Below are positions 27,971 to 38,071 of a stretch of 64,000 bases of DNA, piece by piece. The notes beneath the pieces were generated by a model that saw only the letters and a program-made list of their open reading frames with translations, had not been told where the DNA came from and ran no database searches. Source of the DNA: Vandammella animalimorsus. GTDB lineage: Bacteria; Pseudomonadota; Gammaproteobacteria; Burkholderiales; Burkholderiaceae_C. Position 1 is the stretch's first letter. Each line of letters opens with the position of its first letter. The stretch lies in NCBI RefSeq assembly GCF_002285265.1, contig NZ_NSJB01000009.1, forward strand, positions 1 to 64,000, given 5' to 3'. The translations under genes and the position numbers were made by a program.

Positions 27971-29614
27971 TCATTGCAGCCAGGCCAGCACGCCATCGGC
28001 ATCTGCGATCTGGCTGCCGCCAGCGTCCTGGCTGGCCAGGATTTGCTTGGCCAGGCCCTTGCCCAGCTCCACCCCCCATTGGTCAAAACTGTTGATGCCC
28101 CACAGGCGGCCGGCGGCAAAGGTGCGGTGCTCGTACAGCGCAATCAGCGCCCCGACGGAGAAAGGGTCGAGCCGCTGCAGCACCAGCATGGTGCTGGGCC
28201 GGTTGCCAGGGCAGTGGCTGTGCGCCGGGCCGTCGTGCTTGCCCACGGTCAGCGCCCGGGCCTGGGCCAAGGCATTGGCTTGCAGCGCACGGTGCTGGGC
28301 CAGGCTGCCCAGGCCTTTTTCGCGCAGCACGATGAACTCCACCGGCACGATCTGGCGGCCCTGATGGATGAGCTGGAAGAAGGCATGCTGGCAGTTCGTG
28401 CCCGCCTCGCCCCAGACCACGGGCGCCGTGCTCAGCGGCAGCGGCTGGCCGGCCCAATCGCAGCCCTTGCCATTGCTCTCCATCTCCAGCTGCTGCAGGT
28501 ACGCCGGCAGGCGGCGCAGGCCGTGGCTGTAGGGGGCAATGCAGCGGCTGGCAAAGCCATGGAAGTTGCCGTACCAGATGTCCAGCAGGGCCAGCTGCAC
28601 GGGCAGGTTGGCCTCAAACGGCGTGTGGCGAAAGTGCTGGTCCATGGCGTGCGCGCCGGCCAGCAAGGCGTGGAAATGCGCCGCGCCAATGGCCATGGCC
28701 ACCGACAGGCCAATGCTGGACCACAGCGAGAAGCGCCCGCCGACCCAGTCGGCAAACGGGAACACGGTCTGCACGCCAAAGGCCGCGGCGGCCTGGGCGT
28801 TGCTGGTCATGGCCACGAAATGCCGCGCCACCAGCTGCCGCTGCGCCTCGGGCAGGCTGCTGCCCTGCCCCGCCGAAGCCGGGGCGCAGCCGTGGCCGGC
28901 CAGCAGCCAGTCGCGCGCGGCCTGGGCGTTGACGATGGTCTCGGCCGTGCCAAACGATTTGGAGGCCAGCAAAAACAGCGTGCGCGCTGGATCCAGGCCG
29001 CGCAGCGTCCAGCCCAGGTCATCGCCGTCCATGTTCGAGACGAAATGGATGCGCTTGCCCGGCATCTGATAGGCCTGCAAGGCCTGCACCACCACGGCCG
29101 GGCCCAGGTCCGAGCCGCCTATGCCGATGTTGACGATGTCGGTGATGCGCTCGTCGGCGCGCACCTGCTGGGCAAAATCCAGAAACGCCTGCTGGGAGGC
29201 GCGCATCTGCGCCAGCGCCTGGGCCATGGCCGGGTGCTCGGCCGGGCAGTCGGCCGGGCAGCGCAGCAGCACATGCCAGGCCGCGCGCTGCTCGGTGGTG
29301 TTGAGCGCCGCGCCGCCAAACAGCGCCTCGATCGACTCATCCAGCCGGCACTGCTGCGCCAGCGCCACCAGCAGCGCCTGGGCCTGGGCATCGAGCAGAT
29401 TGCGCGAGAGATCGGCCTGCACGCCCGGGGCCTGCAGCGCCATGCGCGCGAAGCGCCCGGGCTCCTGCTGCAAGGCCTGGCGCACATCGAAATGCCGCGC
29501 CTGCTGCGCAAAGTGCCGCTGCAGCGCCTGCCATGCGGGCACGGCGTCGCAGCGCGGCGTGTTTGGTGGCGGTGGCGGCGGTGCAGAAGAAGACATGTGC
29601 TGCTCGGTGCCCAT
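27971..29614 (-). CDS. pgi: Glucose-6-phosphate isomerase
   Basis: 547 residues, the normal size. SIS-type sugar isomerase with NIGIGGSDLGPAVVVQAL, HFVSNMDGDDLGWTL, the signature SKSFGTAETIVNAQ and the C-terminal GINSFDQWGVELGKGLAKQI, including the catalytic Lys. It interconverts glucose 6-phosphate and fructose 6-phosphate. The ATG at 29614 is 11 bases after the tal stop, implying translational coupling; an ATG six codons later (29596) is an alternative. The N-terminus carries an unusual run of seven prolines (APPPPPPNTP). Fructose 6-phosphate is also a transaldolase product, which fits the tal-pgi pairing. Confidence 0.96.
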   Translation of the reverse strand: MGTEQHMSSSAPPPPPPNTPRCDAVPAWQALQRHFAQQARHFDVRQALQQEPGRFARMALQAPGVQADLSRNLLDAQAQALLVALAQQCRLDESIEALFGGAALNTTEQRAAWHVLLRCPADCPAEHPAMAQALAQMRASQQAFLDFAQQVRADERITDIVNIGIGGSDLGPAVVVQALQAYQMPGKRIHFVSNMDGDDLGWTLRGLDPARTLFLLASKSFGTAETIVNAQAARDWLLAGHGCAPASAGQGSSLPEAQRQLVARHFVAMTSNAQAAAAFGVQTVFPFADWVGGRFSLWSSIGLSVAMAIGAAHFHALLAGAHAMDQHFRHTPFEANLPVQLALLDIWYGNFHGFASRCIAPYSHGLRRLPAYLQQLEMESNGKGCDWAGQPLPLSTAPVVWGEAGTNCQHAFFQLIHQGRQIVPVEFIVLREKGLGSLAQHRALQANALAQARALTVGKHDGPAHSHCPGNRPSTMLVLQRLDPFSVGALIALYEHRTFAAGRLWGINSFDQWGVELGKGLAKQILASQDAGGSQIADADGVLAWLQ

Positions 29615-29625
29615 GGCCGGGCCGC

Positions 29626-30585
29626 TTATGCGCCTTGCATGATGTGTTCCAGCCGCAGGGCATCGGCGGCGAATGCGCGAATGCCCTCGGCCAGTTTCTC
29701 GGTGGCCATCGCGTCCTCGTTGAGCGCGTAGCGGAACTGCGCCTCGTCGTAGCGCACGAACTGCTGCGGCTGCTGCTTGGCGCGCTGCGCATCGAGCTGC
29801 GGCGTCAGGCCGCCCGGCGCAGCCGGCGTGGCGGCCAGTTGCGCCAGCAGCTCGGGGCTGATGGTCAGCAGATCGCAGCCGGCCAGCGCCAGGATCTGGC
29901 CGGTGTTGCGAAAGCTCGCGCCCATGATCTCGGTGTCGATGTCAAAGTGCTTGTAGTAATCGAAGATGCGGCGCACCGATTGCACGCCGGGATCATGCGC
30001 GCCGGCGTGGGCGGCCTCGTCCCAGGCGCTGCCGGCCTGCTTCTTGTGCCAGTCGTAGATGCGCCCCACGAACGGGGAGATCAGCTGCACCTTGGCCTGG
30101 GCGCAGGCCACGGCCTGGGCAAAGGAGAACAGCAGCGTCAGGTTGGTGGCGATGCCGCGCTGCTCCAGCACGCGCGCGGCCTGGATGCCTTCCCAGGTGG
30201 CGGCGATCTTGATGAGCACGCGCGCCGTATCGACGCCGGCGGCGCGGTACAGCTCGATGATGCGCTCGGCGCGCGTGAGCGTGGCGTTGGCGTCAAAGCT
30301 CAGGCGCGCATCGACCTCGGTGGAGACGCGGCCGGGCACCTGCTGCAGGATTTCCGTGCCAAAGCGCACGATCAGGCGGTCCATGCGCTCGGCCAGATCC
30401 AGCCCCTGGCTTTGCGACAGCGCCTGGGCCACCAGATCGGCGTACTCGGGCTTTTGCACCGCCTTGAGGATCAGCGATGGGTTGGTGGTGGCGTCTTGCG
30501 GCTGGTAGGCCTGGATTTGGTGGAAGTCGCCCGTGTCGGCGACCACGGTGGTGCAGCGTTTGAGGGCTTCGAGTTGGGTGGACAT
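29626..30585 (-). CDS. tal: Transaldolase
   Basis: 319 residues, the TalB size class. The Schiff-base lysine lies in [17 protein letters not shown] (about Lys134), with the family motifs [12 protein letters not shown] near residue 31 and [14 protein letters not shown] near 170. It transfers a dihydroxyacetone unit between sedoheptulose 7-phosphate and glyceraldehyde 3-phosphate in the non-oxidative pentose phosphate pathway. It begins at the ATG at 30585, 56 bases beyond the broken AI-2E-type gene on the same strand, and runs into pgi with an 11-base gap. Confidence 0.96.
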   Translation of the reverse strand: MSTQLEALKRCTTVVADTGDFHQIQAYQPQDATTNPSLILKAVQKPEYADLVAQALSQSQGLDLAERMDRLIVRFGTEILQQVPGRVSTEVDARLSFDANATLTRAERIIELYRAAGVDTARVLIKIAATWEGIQAARVLEQRGIATNLTLLFSFAQAVACAQAKVQLISPFVGRIYDWHKKQAGSAWDEAAHAGAHDPGVQSVRRIFDYYKHFDIDTEIMGASFRNTGQILALAGCDLLTISPELLAQLAATPAAPGGLTPQLDAQRAKQQPQQFVRYDEAQFRYALNEDAMATEKLAEGIRAFAADALRLEHIMQGA

Positions 30586-30641
30586 GGGCAGGATGCGGCA
30601 GGCAAAAGCGCGAGTTTAGCGGCATTGCCGCAGGGCCTGGC

Positions 30642-33279
30642 TCAGCCCTGCTGCGGCTGCGGCGTGGCCAGCGGCGGCGCGTCGGATTCCACTGGTGCTT
30701 CGGATTCCAACGGCGCATCGGAATCCAACGGCGCATCGGAATCCAACGGTGCATCGGAATCCAACGGCGCGTCGGAATCCAACGGCGCGTCGGGTTCTGG
30801 CGCGTCGGGCTTGCGGCGCGCCAGCTTGCGCACCTGACCCATGAGCTCGCCAGCCATCAGCTCCAGCAATTGCTGGTCCACATCTTCTTCGTCGTGCGGC
30901 TCGTCGTCCATCAGGCACAGCGTGCCGATGACCTCGCCGCGCCGCGCCCGCAGGGGCACGCCGGCATAGAAGCGGATGCCCTGCTCGCTCAGCGCCGGGT
31001 TGCGGGCAAAGCGCGGGTCGTGCTGCACGTCTTCGACCACCAGGGGCTGACCGTTGCGCGTGACGTAGGAGCACACCGACTGCGCGCGGCAAGCCAGTGC
31101 TGGCCGGGTCGGCGTCCGCCTCGGCCAGGGTGCTGCCCGGGGTGTGCACCCAATCCTCGCCCACCAGCGAGATTTGCGCGTGCTTGACGGCAAAGGCATT
31201 GGTGGCGCGGCGCACCGTGTCGCGGTACAGCGCCAGCTTGTCCTCGGCCAGCATGTCGCTTTGCTGCAGGGCGCGCAGGCGCCGCGCCTCGTCCTCGGGG
31301 ATGGCCGCCGGGATGTACTCCAGCGCCGCGCCATCGGCAAACTGGCGGTTCACGCTCAGCGCCACCTCGTGCATGCGGTTGACCAGCTCGTCGACCGAGA
31401 GGCGCTGCGCCATCTGCGGCGTCAGCTCCAGGCCCGGCGCGTTGAAGGCGCAGGCGATGATGCGCACATGCGGCCAGCGCCGGCGGATGCGGCGGCTGAT
31501 GTGGCGAATCTGCGCCTGCGGCTGCGGGCTGAAGGCCGCCAGACACAGCACCTGGCAGGCGTCCAGCGGGGGCAGGCTGGCCAGATCGACGCGCGCGCCC
31601 AGCGCGTGGGTGCTGACGCTGGCGGTGTGGCCGTACAGCCGCAGGGCGTGCGCCAGGGCCGCGGCGGCCATGGCGTCCACCTCCCAGCGCGAGCCCAGGC
31701 AGTGCACGGCGGCCACTTCGCCTTCGGGCGTCAGGGTGTGCGCCGGCGGCGGATATTCGTCGGCCAGCTCATCGAGCAGGCCGTCCATGCCGTTGTCGAA
31801 GCGAAAGCGCTGCTCGGCCGTGGCCATGCTGCTGTGCAGGTGGCTGGACAGGCGCAGCGACGGCAGCAGCACGCCGTTGTAGTACTGCACCAGCGCCAGG
31901 GGCAGATCCTGCTCGTCGTCTGCAGAGCGCGGCATGCCCTCCTCGATGGCCCGTTGCGAAATTTCCAGCGCGGTCTCCACGTCCTCGACCAGCAGGCGCT
32001 GGTACAGGCGTTGCGCAGGCGTCAGCACTGGCTCGCTGCCCAGCAGCACTTCCAGAAAATGCAGCGCGGGGATGGTGCGCCCCAGCACCAGCAGGCAGAC
32101 CGACAGCGGCGTGGCCAGAATCAGCCCGATCGGCCCCCACAGCGCCGTCCAGAAAGTGGCCGAGACGATGATGGCCAGCGTGGACAGGCCGGTGCTTTCG
32201 CCGTACAGCCAGGGCTCGACGATGTTGTTGCTGATCAGCTCCAGCGCCAGGAGCAGCGCCACCGTCCAGATCAGCATGCTCCAGCCTGGCTCGACGGCAA
32301 AGGCCAGCGCCACGGGGAAGATGGCCGCCAGCGCCGGGCCGGCGTAGGGCACGTAGCGCATCAGCGCCGCGACCACGCCCCACAGCAGCGCGCCGGGCAC
32401 GCCGATCAGCCACAGCCCGGCCGCCAGCGGCACGCCGTAGGTGATGTTGACGATGAGCTGCATGCGCAGGTATTTGCCGATGCGCTGCGAGGCGTCGTCC
32501 AGCGCCTCCGTGGCCATGTTGAGGTTGCCGCCCATCAGGCGCAGCAGGCGATCGCGCAGCGCATCGCGGTCCAGCAGGATCAGCACCACGAACAAAATCA
32601 CGATGCCGGCCATCAGCAGCGGCTCGCTGATGCGCAGCAGCCAGGTCTGCGCCAGCTGCACATTCGTGGGCGGCGCGGCCACCACCTGCACCTGCTGCAC
32701 GGGCGCCTGCGCGGCGTGACCGGGCTCGGCGCGCCCCGCCTCTGCCTACTGCCTGGGCGCTTGCGCGCCGCCGCGGCCGGCGATGTCGCGTTGCAGGTTG
32801 TGCAAGGCGCGCTTGAAGCCATCGAACATGCCCGCCCCTTCGACCGAGGCGCTCAGCCCGCGCAGCTTTTCGCTCATCGTGGCCTGGTAACCAGGCAGGC
32901 TTTCGCCCAGCGCCGAGAGTTGCTGGCCCAGGTACGTGCCCAGGCCGCCCAGGCCGCCGAGCACCACCGCCACCACCAGCACGATGGCCGCCATGCGCGG
33001 CAGGCCCCAGCGCTTGAGCCGGCGCACCAGCGGATCGAGCAGAAAGCCCAGCAGGATGGCCAGGGCCAGCGGGATCAACAGCTCACGCCCGAAGTACAGC
33101 GCGCAGATGATGGCCGCGCCAATGACCAGCACCGTGGCGGCGCGCAACCCCGGCACCAGGGCCGCCAGCTGCGCCAGCGCAGCCTGCTCGGGCACATCGC
33201 CATGCCGGAGCGCTTCGGTGGGCCGCTGCGGTTGGGCGCCGGGCGCGGCAGCGGGTGAGGAAACAGGTTTTTCGGACAT
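30642..33279 (-). pseudogene. AI-2E-type transporter fused to B12-fold-like and GAF domains, broken by an amber codon and a frameshift
   Basis: Read leftward from ATG 33279. The first part (to 32746) is the N-terminal membrane region of a PerM/AI-2E family protein (GAAIICALYFGRELLIPLAL). An in-frame TAG at 32748-32746 stops it after APRQ; the same frame then continues AEAGRAEPGHAAQAPVQQVQ into the rest of the transporter domain (VPYAGPALAAIFPVALAF, GPIGLILATPLSV). A domain resembling a cobalamin-binding fold follows (GSRWEVDAMAAAALAHALRL) but lacks DxHxxG. A second lesion in a CG tract at 31082-31088 shifts the frame at LPRA/QSVCSY; the shifted frame gives a clean GAF domain (RFYAGVPLRARRGEVIGTLC) and a repeat tail. 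Removing one base or adding two repairs it. Intact length would be about 879 residues. Sequencing error is possible for each lesion. Confidence 0.82.
30681..30788. repeat. Six tandem 18-base repeats coding SDAPLD hexapeptides
   Basis: Units of the form TCGGAATCCAACGGCGCA repeat six times with few changes (30681, 30699, 30717, 30735, 30753, 30771). On the minus strand they give (S/E)DAPLD/E, an acidic, proline-containing tail at the C-terminus of the AI-2E/GAF gene. The unit is in frame, so copy number can change without breaking the gene. Confidence 0.93.
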
Positions 33280-33390
33280 GGGCAAATGGGGGTTGGCGCA
33301 GGCACAGCGGCCGCAAGGGCCCCGATTCTCGGCAAGCGCCCTGGCCTGTGGCGATCACGCCTGCTGTAAGAGTTGCAAGCCTGTGTAGGA

Positions 33391-33413
33391 GCGGGCCCGC
33401 TGGGCAGGCCCGC
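33391..33413. repeat. REP-like GC-rich hairpin between transporter genes
   Basis: GCGGGCC, a 9-base loop and GGCCCGC, preceded by TGTAGGAGCGGG, resemble the REP-type intergenic hairpins known from pseudomonads and some betaproteobacteria. It lies between the broken AI-2E gene start and the dppF stop. There is no T run, so it is not a standard terminator. Only one copy is in the window. Confidence 0.45.
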
Positions 33414-33431
33414 GCGCGCAGGCAGCGCCGC

Positions 33432-34534
<1,103 letters not shown>

Positions 34535-34538
<4 letters not shown>

Positions 34539-35527
34539 GCGATCTCCGTCTCGTGGGTGGCGGCTGGCTGGGCAGTGGCCAGCCAGCAGGCGGCGTGGGT
34601 GGCGCCGGCGGGCTGCAGCTCGGGGCGCTCGCGGTGGCAGCGCTCGAACGCCTGGGGGCAGCGCGGGTTGAAGGCGCAGCCGGCCGGGATGGCGTTCAGG
34701 CGCGGCATGGCGCCGTCGATCTGGTTGAGGCGCTCGCGGTCCATGTCCATGTCGGGGATGGAGGCCATCAGCCCGCGCGTGTAGGGGTGGGCCGGGTGGT
34801 TGATGACTTCGTGCACCGGGCCGATCTCGGCCACGCGCCCGGCGTACATCACGGCCACGCGGTCGCAGGTTTCGGCGATCACGCCCATATCGTGCGTGAT
34901 GAGCATCACGGCCGCGCCGCGCTCCTTGCAGATGCGCTTGAGCAGGCCGATGATCTGCGCCTGGATGGACACGTCCAGCGCCGTGGTGGGCTCGTCGGCG
35001 ACGATGAGCTTGGGCTCGGCCGCCAGCGCCAGGGCGATCACCACGCGCTGGCGCATGCCGCCGGAGAACTGGTGCGGGTAGTGGTCGATGCGCTCCTCGG
35101 CGGCGGGGATGCCCGTGTCCTTGAGCAGCGCGATGGCGCGATGGCGCGCCTCCTTGGCCGAGACCGGCAGGTGCGTGATGATGGTCTCCACCAACTGGCG
35201 CCCCACGGTGTACAGCGGGTTCAGCGAGGTCAGCGGATCCTGGAAGATGGCGCCAATGTGCCGCCCGCGGATGGGGCGCATCTGCTCCTGCGTGAGCTGG
35301 TCGATGCGCTGCCCGTCCAGCCAGATCTGGCCGCCGGCCACGCGCCCTGGCGGCTCCAGCAGGCCGATGATGGAGGCGCCGGTGAGCGATTTGCCCGCGC
35401 CGGACTCACCCACCACGCCCAGGATCTCGCCCGGGGCGATGTCAAACGAAACGTTGTCCAGCGCACGCAAAACGCCATGGCGGTTGGGGAACTCCACCAC
35501 CAGGTTTTTCACTTGCAATAAGCTCAT
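34535..35527 (-). CDS. dppD: Dipeptide/oligopeptide ABC transporter ATPase, DppD-type
   Basis: 330 residues. Walker [12 protein letters not shown] near residue 40, Q-loop [17 protein letters not shown], signature [15 protein letters not shown], Walker [13 protein letters not shown] and switch His in LITHDMGVI. The C-terminal cysteine motif [14 protein letters not shown] is present as in DppD/OppD. It pairs with DppF to form the heterodimeric motor for the two permeases. It overlaps dppF by 4 bases and begins 65 bases after the permease dppC. Start: ATG at 35527 with AAGGAG about 12 bases upstream. Confidence 0.91.
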
Positions 35528-35592
35528 GGGGACTACTCCTTATTCTTCTCTTCAGCGCCCGGCAGCCCAGGGCGCTGCAGCGCCTGCCCGCA

Positions 35593-36522
35593 TCAGCGCA
35601 GGCGCGGGTTGAGCGCATCGCGCAGCCAGTCGCCCAGCAGGTTCACCGACAGCGCAATGAGCACCAGCATCAGGCCCGGGAAGATGGTGATCCACCACTC
35701 GCCGGAAAACAGGAAGTCGTTGCCGACGCGAATCAGTGTGCCCAGCGAGGGCGAGGTCGGCGGCGCGCCCACCCCCAGGAAGGACAGCGTGGCCTCGGTG
35801 ATGATGGCCGTGGCCACCTGGATGGTGGCCAACACCAGCACCGGGCCCATGACGTTGGGCAGCACGTGCTTGCGCATGATGCGCACCGCAGGCACGCCAG
35901 TGACGCGGGCGGCCTGCACGTATTCCTTGCCGCGCTCGACCAGCGTGGAGCCGCGCACCGTGCGTGCGTACTGCACCCAGCCGGTCAAGGCAATCGAGAG
36001 CACCAGCACGCCAAAGGCCAGGGTATCGCCCGCATTGGGAAACACGGCGCGCCCCACGCCCGCGATGAGCAGCGCAATGAGAATGGCCGGGAAGGACAGC
36101 ATCACGTCCGAGATGCGCATCAGCACGGCATCGACCCAGCCGCCCTTGAAGCCGGCCACCAGCCCCAGCGTGACGCCCAGCAGCAGGGACAGCAGCACCG
36201 AGCTGATGCCCACCACCAGCGAGATGCGCGCGCCGTAGATCAGGGCCGAGAAGATGTCGCGACCCTGGTCGTCCGTGCCCAGCAGGTACTTGGTGCTGCC
36301 GCCCTCGATCCACGCCGGCGGCAGGCGCGCATCGCCCAGCTCCAGCGTGCTCACGTCCAGCGGGTTGTGCGGCGCCACCCAGCCTGCGAACAGGGAGCAG
36401 AACACGCAGGCCAGCGCAATCAGCGCCGCGACGATGGCCAGAGGCGAATGGCGAAAGCTGTAGCCCACATCGCTGTGCCACCAGCGGGCCAGAAAGTTGG
36501 AACGGGAAGCAGGGTCAGTCAT
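35593..36522 (-). CDS. dppC: Dipeptide ABC transporter permease, DppC-type
   Basis: 309 residues. An N-terminal OppC-type segment with a membrane helix (SPLAIVAALIALACVFCSLF) and a short periplasmic part containing LLGTDDQGRDIFSALIYGAR is followed by the binding-protein-dependent permease domain with five further helices. The EAA loop that docks to the ATPase is EYVQAARVTGVPAVRIMRKH, about residues 194-213. The C-terminus ends NLLGDWLRDALNPRLR, as in DppC. It lies between dppB (118-base gap) and dppD. Confidence 0.91.
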   Translation of the reverse strand: MTDPASRSNFLARWWHSDVGYSFRHSPLAIVAALIALACVFCSLFAGWVAPHNPLDVSTLELGDARLPPAWIEGGSTKYLLGTDDQGRDIFSALIYGARISLVVGISSVLLSLLLGVTLGLVAGFKGGWVDAVLMRISDVMLSFPAILIALLIAGVGRAVFPNAGDTLAFGVLVLSIALTGWVQYARTVRGSTLVERGKEYVQAARVTGVPAVRIMRKHVLPNVMGPVLVLATIQVATAIITEATLSFLGVGAPPTSPSLGTLIRVGNDFLFSGEWWITIFPGLMLVLIALSVNLLGDWLRDALNPRLR

Positions 36523-36640
36523 CGTGTGTTTGGATCAAGCAAATTGCAATCTGCCAGGCGCCTGGCTGCAATGGCGCAGCCGCCAGGCATCTGGTTTTTC
36601 TTGTCCGATGCGCGCGTGTCGCATCGGCTCCGGCGCTGCG

Positions 36641-37621
36641 TCAATGGCCAGCCGATTTCTCCACCCGCAGCCTGGGATCGACCACGAAGTACAGCAGGTC
36701 CACGATCAGGTTGATCACGACGAAGATCAGCGCAATCAGGCACAGATAGGCGGCCATTACCGGCACGTCGGCAAAGGTCACGGCCTGGATGAACAACAGG
36801 CCCATGCCCGGCCACTGGAACACCGTCTCAGTGATGATGGCAAACGCAATCAGGCCGCCCAGCTGCAGGCCGGTGATGGTGATCACGGGCACCAGGGTGT
36901 TCTTCAGCGCATGGCCGAAATAAATGGCGCGGTTGTGCAGGCCGCGGGCGCGAGCGAACTTGATGTAGTCGGTGCGCAGCACTTCAAGCATTTCGGCGCG
37001 CACCAGACGCATGATGAGCGTGAGCTGGAAGATCGCCAGCGTGATGGCCGGCAGCGTGATGTGGTGCCAGCCCTTGGCGCTGAGCAGGCCGGTGGACCAC
37101 CAGCCCAGCTCGGTGACCGGGCCGCGCCCAAAGCTGGGGAACCAGCCCAGCGTCACGGAAAACACCAGAATCAGCAAGATGCCGATCAAGAAGGTCGGCA
37201 GCGACACGCCCAGCAGCGAAATCGTCATGAACACCTGGCTCATGAAGCTGCCGCGGCGCAGCGCTGCATAAACGCCCATGGGCACGCCCACCACCAGCGC
37301 CAGCACGGCGGCCACCAGCGCCAGCTCCAGCGTGGCCGGGAAGCGCTCGGCAATCAGCGCCGAGACCTTCACCCCCTGGCGCAGGCTCAAGCCAAAATCC
37401 CCCTGCACGGCATTGACGAGAAAGTGCCAGAACTGCACGAAAAAGGGCTTGTCCAGCCCCAGATCGGCGCGCAATGCGCTGATTTGCTCGGGCGTTGCGT
37501 CCTGACCCAGCATGGCATACACCGGATCGCCCACATACTGAAACAGCATGAAGGCAATGAACGCAACGGAGACCATCACCACAATGGCCTGAATCAAGCG
37601 GCGGAGAATGAAGACAAGCAT
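36641..37621 (-). CDS. dppB: Dipeptide ABC transporter permease, DppB-type
   Basis: 326 residues, starting MLVFILRRLIQAIVVMVSVA, the typical DppB/GsiC-type start with a first helix, then GLDKPFFVQFWHFLVNAVQG and QGDFGLSLRQGVKV. Five more helices follow. The EAA loop is DYIKFARARGLHNRAIYFGH near residues 220-239, and the C-terminal LIVDLLYFVVDPRLRV is conserved. It forms the heterodimeric channel with DppC. Upstream, 450 bases without a gene separate it from the binding-protein gene, with a terminator-like hairpin between, so expression of the binding protein probably exceeds that of the channel. Confidence 0.92.
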   Translation of the reverse strand: MLVFILRRLIQAIVVMVSVAFIAFMLFQYVGDPVYAMLGQDATPEQISALRADLGLDKPFFVQFWHFLVNAVQGDFGLSLRQGVKVSALIAERFPATLELALVAAVLALVVGVPMGVYAALRRGSFMSQVFMTISLLGVSLPTFLIGILLILVFSVTLGWFPSFGRGPVTELGWWSTGLLSAKGWHHITLPAITLAIFQLTLIMRLVRAEMLEVLRTDYIKFARARGLHNRAIYFGHALKNTLVPVITITGLQLGGLIAFAIITETVFQWPGMGLLFIQAVTFADVPVMAAYLCLIALIFVVINLIVDLLYFVVDPRLRVEKSAGH

Positions 37622-38071
37622 TCGAATCGAGGGGTATGGATGTCATCGCAGCATGCGCTGCTGGCGTGGCCTGCCATCATGCGCTGGCTGCGCATGCAGG
37701 CCCATCATGGCAATGCAAATGAGTTCGCGCGCCAACTGCTGGCGCAGTCACAAACAGCGGCCGAAGTCAGCGCGAACCGCTCAGCGTTCGCTGGCCGGGG
37801 GTATCGACGGCGACAGGCGCTGCCTGTAAAGCTTGGCAATCCCCCGACGCACAAGGGGCGATAGCGTAGCAGGCATCACCGGCCAGCGCACAGCCATCCG
37901 CACCAAGCCACACGGTGCGACTGGATTCAAAGCGCTGTAGAGGTGCATGGAGCCTGCACAAGCGAAAGCTCGTGCGGGAGATCTTGCGGCAGTCGCGCCC
38001 ACATCAAGCAAAACCCCGCCAAGCCAAGCAGCTCGGCGAGGTTTCGCGGAAGCGGCCAACAGACCCTGGGC
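37622..38071. other. Intergenic spacer between the binding-protein gene and the permease genes
   Basis: 450 bases. Near its right end is the hairpin annotated at 38010-38044. The remainder has only short open frames lacking ribosome sites, and nothing I can support as a gene or a promoter. Confidence 0.5.
38010..38044 (-). terminator. Hairpin terminator or attenuator after the binding-protein gene
   Basis: On the minus strand AAACCTCGCC, a 15-base loop and GGCGGGGTTTTG form a 10-bp stem (one mismatch) ending in TTTT, 28 bases beyond the dppA stop. Its place between the binding-protein gene and the permeases suggests partial termination to set a high SBP-to-channel ratio. Confidence 0.7.

Noticed and set aside
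27053-29731. 892-codon open frame antisense to kdsD and pgi
   Set aside because: Spans two real genes on the other strand and has shadow composition.
31144-33258. 704-codon open frame antisense to the AI-2E gene
   Set aside because: Gln/His/Arg-rich shadow frame; the sense strand has clear domains.
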